64,000 nucleotides of DNA from Anoplolepis gracilipes (Eukaryota > Arthropoda > Insecta > Hymenoptera > Formicidae): the NCBI RefSeq assembly GCF_047496725.1, contig NC_132977.1:1087001-1151000 (forward strand), in the 5' to 3' direction. A program made the position numbers and the translations under genes. This document shows positions 62,507 to 64,000 of the stretch, one piece after another; the stretch's first letter is position 1, and every line of letters begins with the position of its first letter. The notes beneath the pieces are model-generated. The model was not told where the DNA came from and ran no database searches. It worked only from the letters and a program-made list of their open reading frames with translations.

Positions 62507-63381
62507 ATGGCCAGTGGATTTCGTTTTACTTTTCTCGCGACAGCGTTTCTCCTAATTTGCTGCGTCCGAGAAGGTATATTAAAGCAGTTATCTAAAGAAT
62601 ACCTATTAAATTATAATTAATTCTTATAGATTCTTAACCTTCAAATAACCTTTTTAAATATCAAGACTACACAAATATGTACTTTATGCTTGTATGTACT
62701 TATCAGTATCATTACAGAATTTGCGCAGTAACCTTGATAAGAATTTTATATCATAGACACGTTCCTAACCTCTATTTTACAGAAATAAGTGTGTGTGTGT
62801 ATTAGGTTGTATTTAAATAAATAGAGAGTTTGTGTGTGTGTAACATAATTCAGGAAAGTATGTATTTATAGTTAAATATAATATTTTCTTATTATATTTT
62901 TCAGGCTTTTCTATCAAATGTTGGGTATGCAGATCAGACTCGGATCAAAAATGCGGGGATCCATTTGACAATACCAGTTTACCTATTACAGACTGCAAAC
63001 TAGAGGGTGATCTAGAACATTTGCCAGGTGTAAGACCGACAATGTGCCGCAAAATTCGTCAAAAAGGTCATTCATCTTAAAATATAAAATATAATTTCGT
63101 GACTCGTCAATTTTATTATTATATCCTATATTTTACATAAATTTTTGCTTGCAGTTAATGGTGAATGGAGATATTTTCGTAGCTGCGCTTATATGGGTGA
63201 ACCCGGGATTGCAGGTGACGAACGGTTTTGTTTAATGCGAACTGGAACGTATAATATATTTATGGAATACTGTACATGTAATAGTAAAGACGGTTGCAAT
63301 TTGGCGTCATATCAATATGGAAATTGGCTGCTTTTGTTAATTGGTTTAATAACAACTGTTCGATATATATTTATTGTTTAA
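62507..63381 (+). CDS. Ly6/quiver-like GPI-anchored protein
   Basis: A small cell-surface protein of the UPAR/Ly6 (three-finger) superfamily, which in insects includes quiver/sleepless, crooked neck-like and related proteins that modulate channels or build septate junctions. Three exons, 62507-62573, 62905-63066 and 63155-63381, join in phases 1 and 1 with GT-AG sites to 151 residues. The layout is a signal peptide (MASGFRFTFLATAFLLICC), then the mature domain starting near IKCWVCRSDSDQKCGDPFDN. About ten regularly spaced cysteines include the C-terminal CTCNSKDGCN signature of the fold. A hydrophobic tail (NWLLLLIGLI to the end) without a long cytoplasmic part fits a GPI-anchor signal, with a likely attachment site near the SYQYGN segment. 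Length and three-exon structure suit insect Ly6 genes. The ATG is the first in frame after the T run. I cannot assign an exact orthologue, so no symbol is given. Confidence 0.9.
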
Positions 63382-64000
63382 AAAGAAAATCTAGAGGTTT
63401 GTAACAGATCTGATTCACTGGATAGTTAAGATTTTAGTATCTTTGCAGTTCAAGATTTTACTTGTACTTATTAAATACTTGTCATTTTACACATCGAACT
63501 TCAATGGAAGATAAATTTAAATAAATAGGCAATGAAATATTGATAGATACTGGGATTGCCTATCTTTTTACAATATAATTTTATAATTTTGTAATTTTTA
63601 TAACTTTTATGGAAAAAGAAACTAAGTGCCTGTTATATGCCTTATTATAAAAGAGTATAATGTAAATTTCTAAAAATATTTATAAGAAGGAATAACTTCC
63701 AGTAAGTCAGTAGCATTTATTGGCTTGGCTTAAGCAATACTTTATCAATATAAATTACATATTTTATAGAAATATATATAAACGAATATATATATATATT
63801 TCTTTATTGCTATATAGACATATAATATAAAAATGTATATGTGCCTAACATTTTTTCCATTTTTATATTAGAGTACAAATTATAAATTTTACTAATATCG
63901 TGGAATATTATAACATAATCTTAGGACATTAGGATCAAAAAATTAAAACCGTCCATTAATTATCCATCCATTAATTGTATGAATTTAGTTTTAATGTGGC
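63382..64000. other. 3' flank of the Ly6 gene
   Basis: An AT-rich stretch with a poly(A) signal for the Ly6 gene (63520-63525) and short AT repeats near 63,775-63,800. Nothing else was seen. Confidence 0.6.
63520..63525 (+). terminator. Poly(A) signal candidate for the Ly6 gene
   Basis: AATAAA about 140 bases after the stop codon. Confidence 0.5.

Noticed and set aside
62803..62812. ATTAGGTTGT resembling a mariner terminal sequence
   Set aside because: Only about nine bases match, with no partner end nearby. It lies in a GT-repeat-rich intron of the Ly6 gene.
1..64000. tRNA, rRNA, CRISPR arrays and known microRNAs
   Set aside because: No convincing tRNA B-box with a matching A-box and cloverleaf, no rRNA, no regularly spaced repeats, and none of the common insect microRNA sequences I could recall were seen by eye. 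A dedicated search was not possible.

Overview
The window looks like nuclear DNA of an insect, most likely a hymenopteran and possibly an ant. It is AT-rich and gene-poor, with many homopolymer and dinucleotide runs, interrupted by CpG-rich blocks of a few hundred bases. The recognisable genes are insect-type: an intronless divergent ionotropic receptor, a secreted multidomain trypsin-like protease, a Ly6/quiver-like GPI protein and a NudC 3' end. The ant assignment rests on general genome character and gene style, not on a species marker.

Layout. Bases 1-38,434 contain no protein-coding exon I can defend. They hold CpG-rich islands (about 540-1500, 15,780-16,900, 22,450-23,110, 29,530-29,960, 31,130-31,640), two TATA boxes, microsatellites and three copies of a short dispersed element of about 390 bp (6285, 22022, 29006). 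They also hold a thrice-repeated motif with inverted TAATTG sites (23,031-24,288). At 38,435-39,531 (+) are three well-spliced exons for the C-terminal 149 residues of NudC; I could not find its N-terminal exons. Facing it on the minus strand is a serine protease gene. Nine exons at 40,330-42,727 encode two thrombospondin type-1 repeats, an arginine-rich linker and a complete trypsin domain. A signal-peptide exon at 53,483-53,560 fits as its first exon across a 10.7-kb intron, giving a predicted 504-residue secreted zymogen.

The right end carries a single-exon ionotropic receptor (57,504-59,495, minus), a recent 407-bp tandem duplication (60,773-61,586) and a three-exon Ly6/quiver-like gene (62,507-63,381, plus). 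Two further small terminal-inverted-repeat elements were found: a piggyBac-type one flanked by TTAA (54,155-54,421) and a mariner-type one flanked by TA (46,554-46,969). 

The genes do not form a functional cluster. The protease is extracellular, the receptor and Ly6 protein act at the cell surface (probably in neurons), and NudC is a cytosolic dynein co-factor and chaperone. The items most worth following up are the TSP1-trypsin protease with its own arginine-rich exon, the NudC 3' portion without a visible 5' portion, the hairpin end of one dispersed element, and the repeated homeodomain-like motif.
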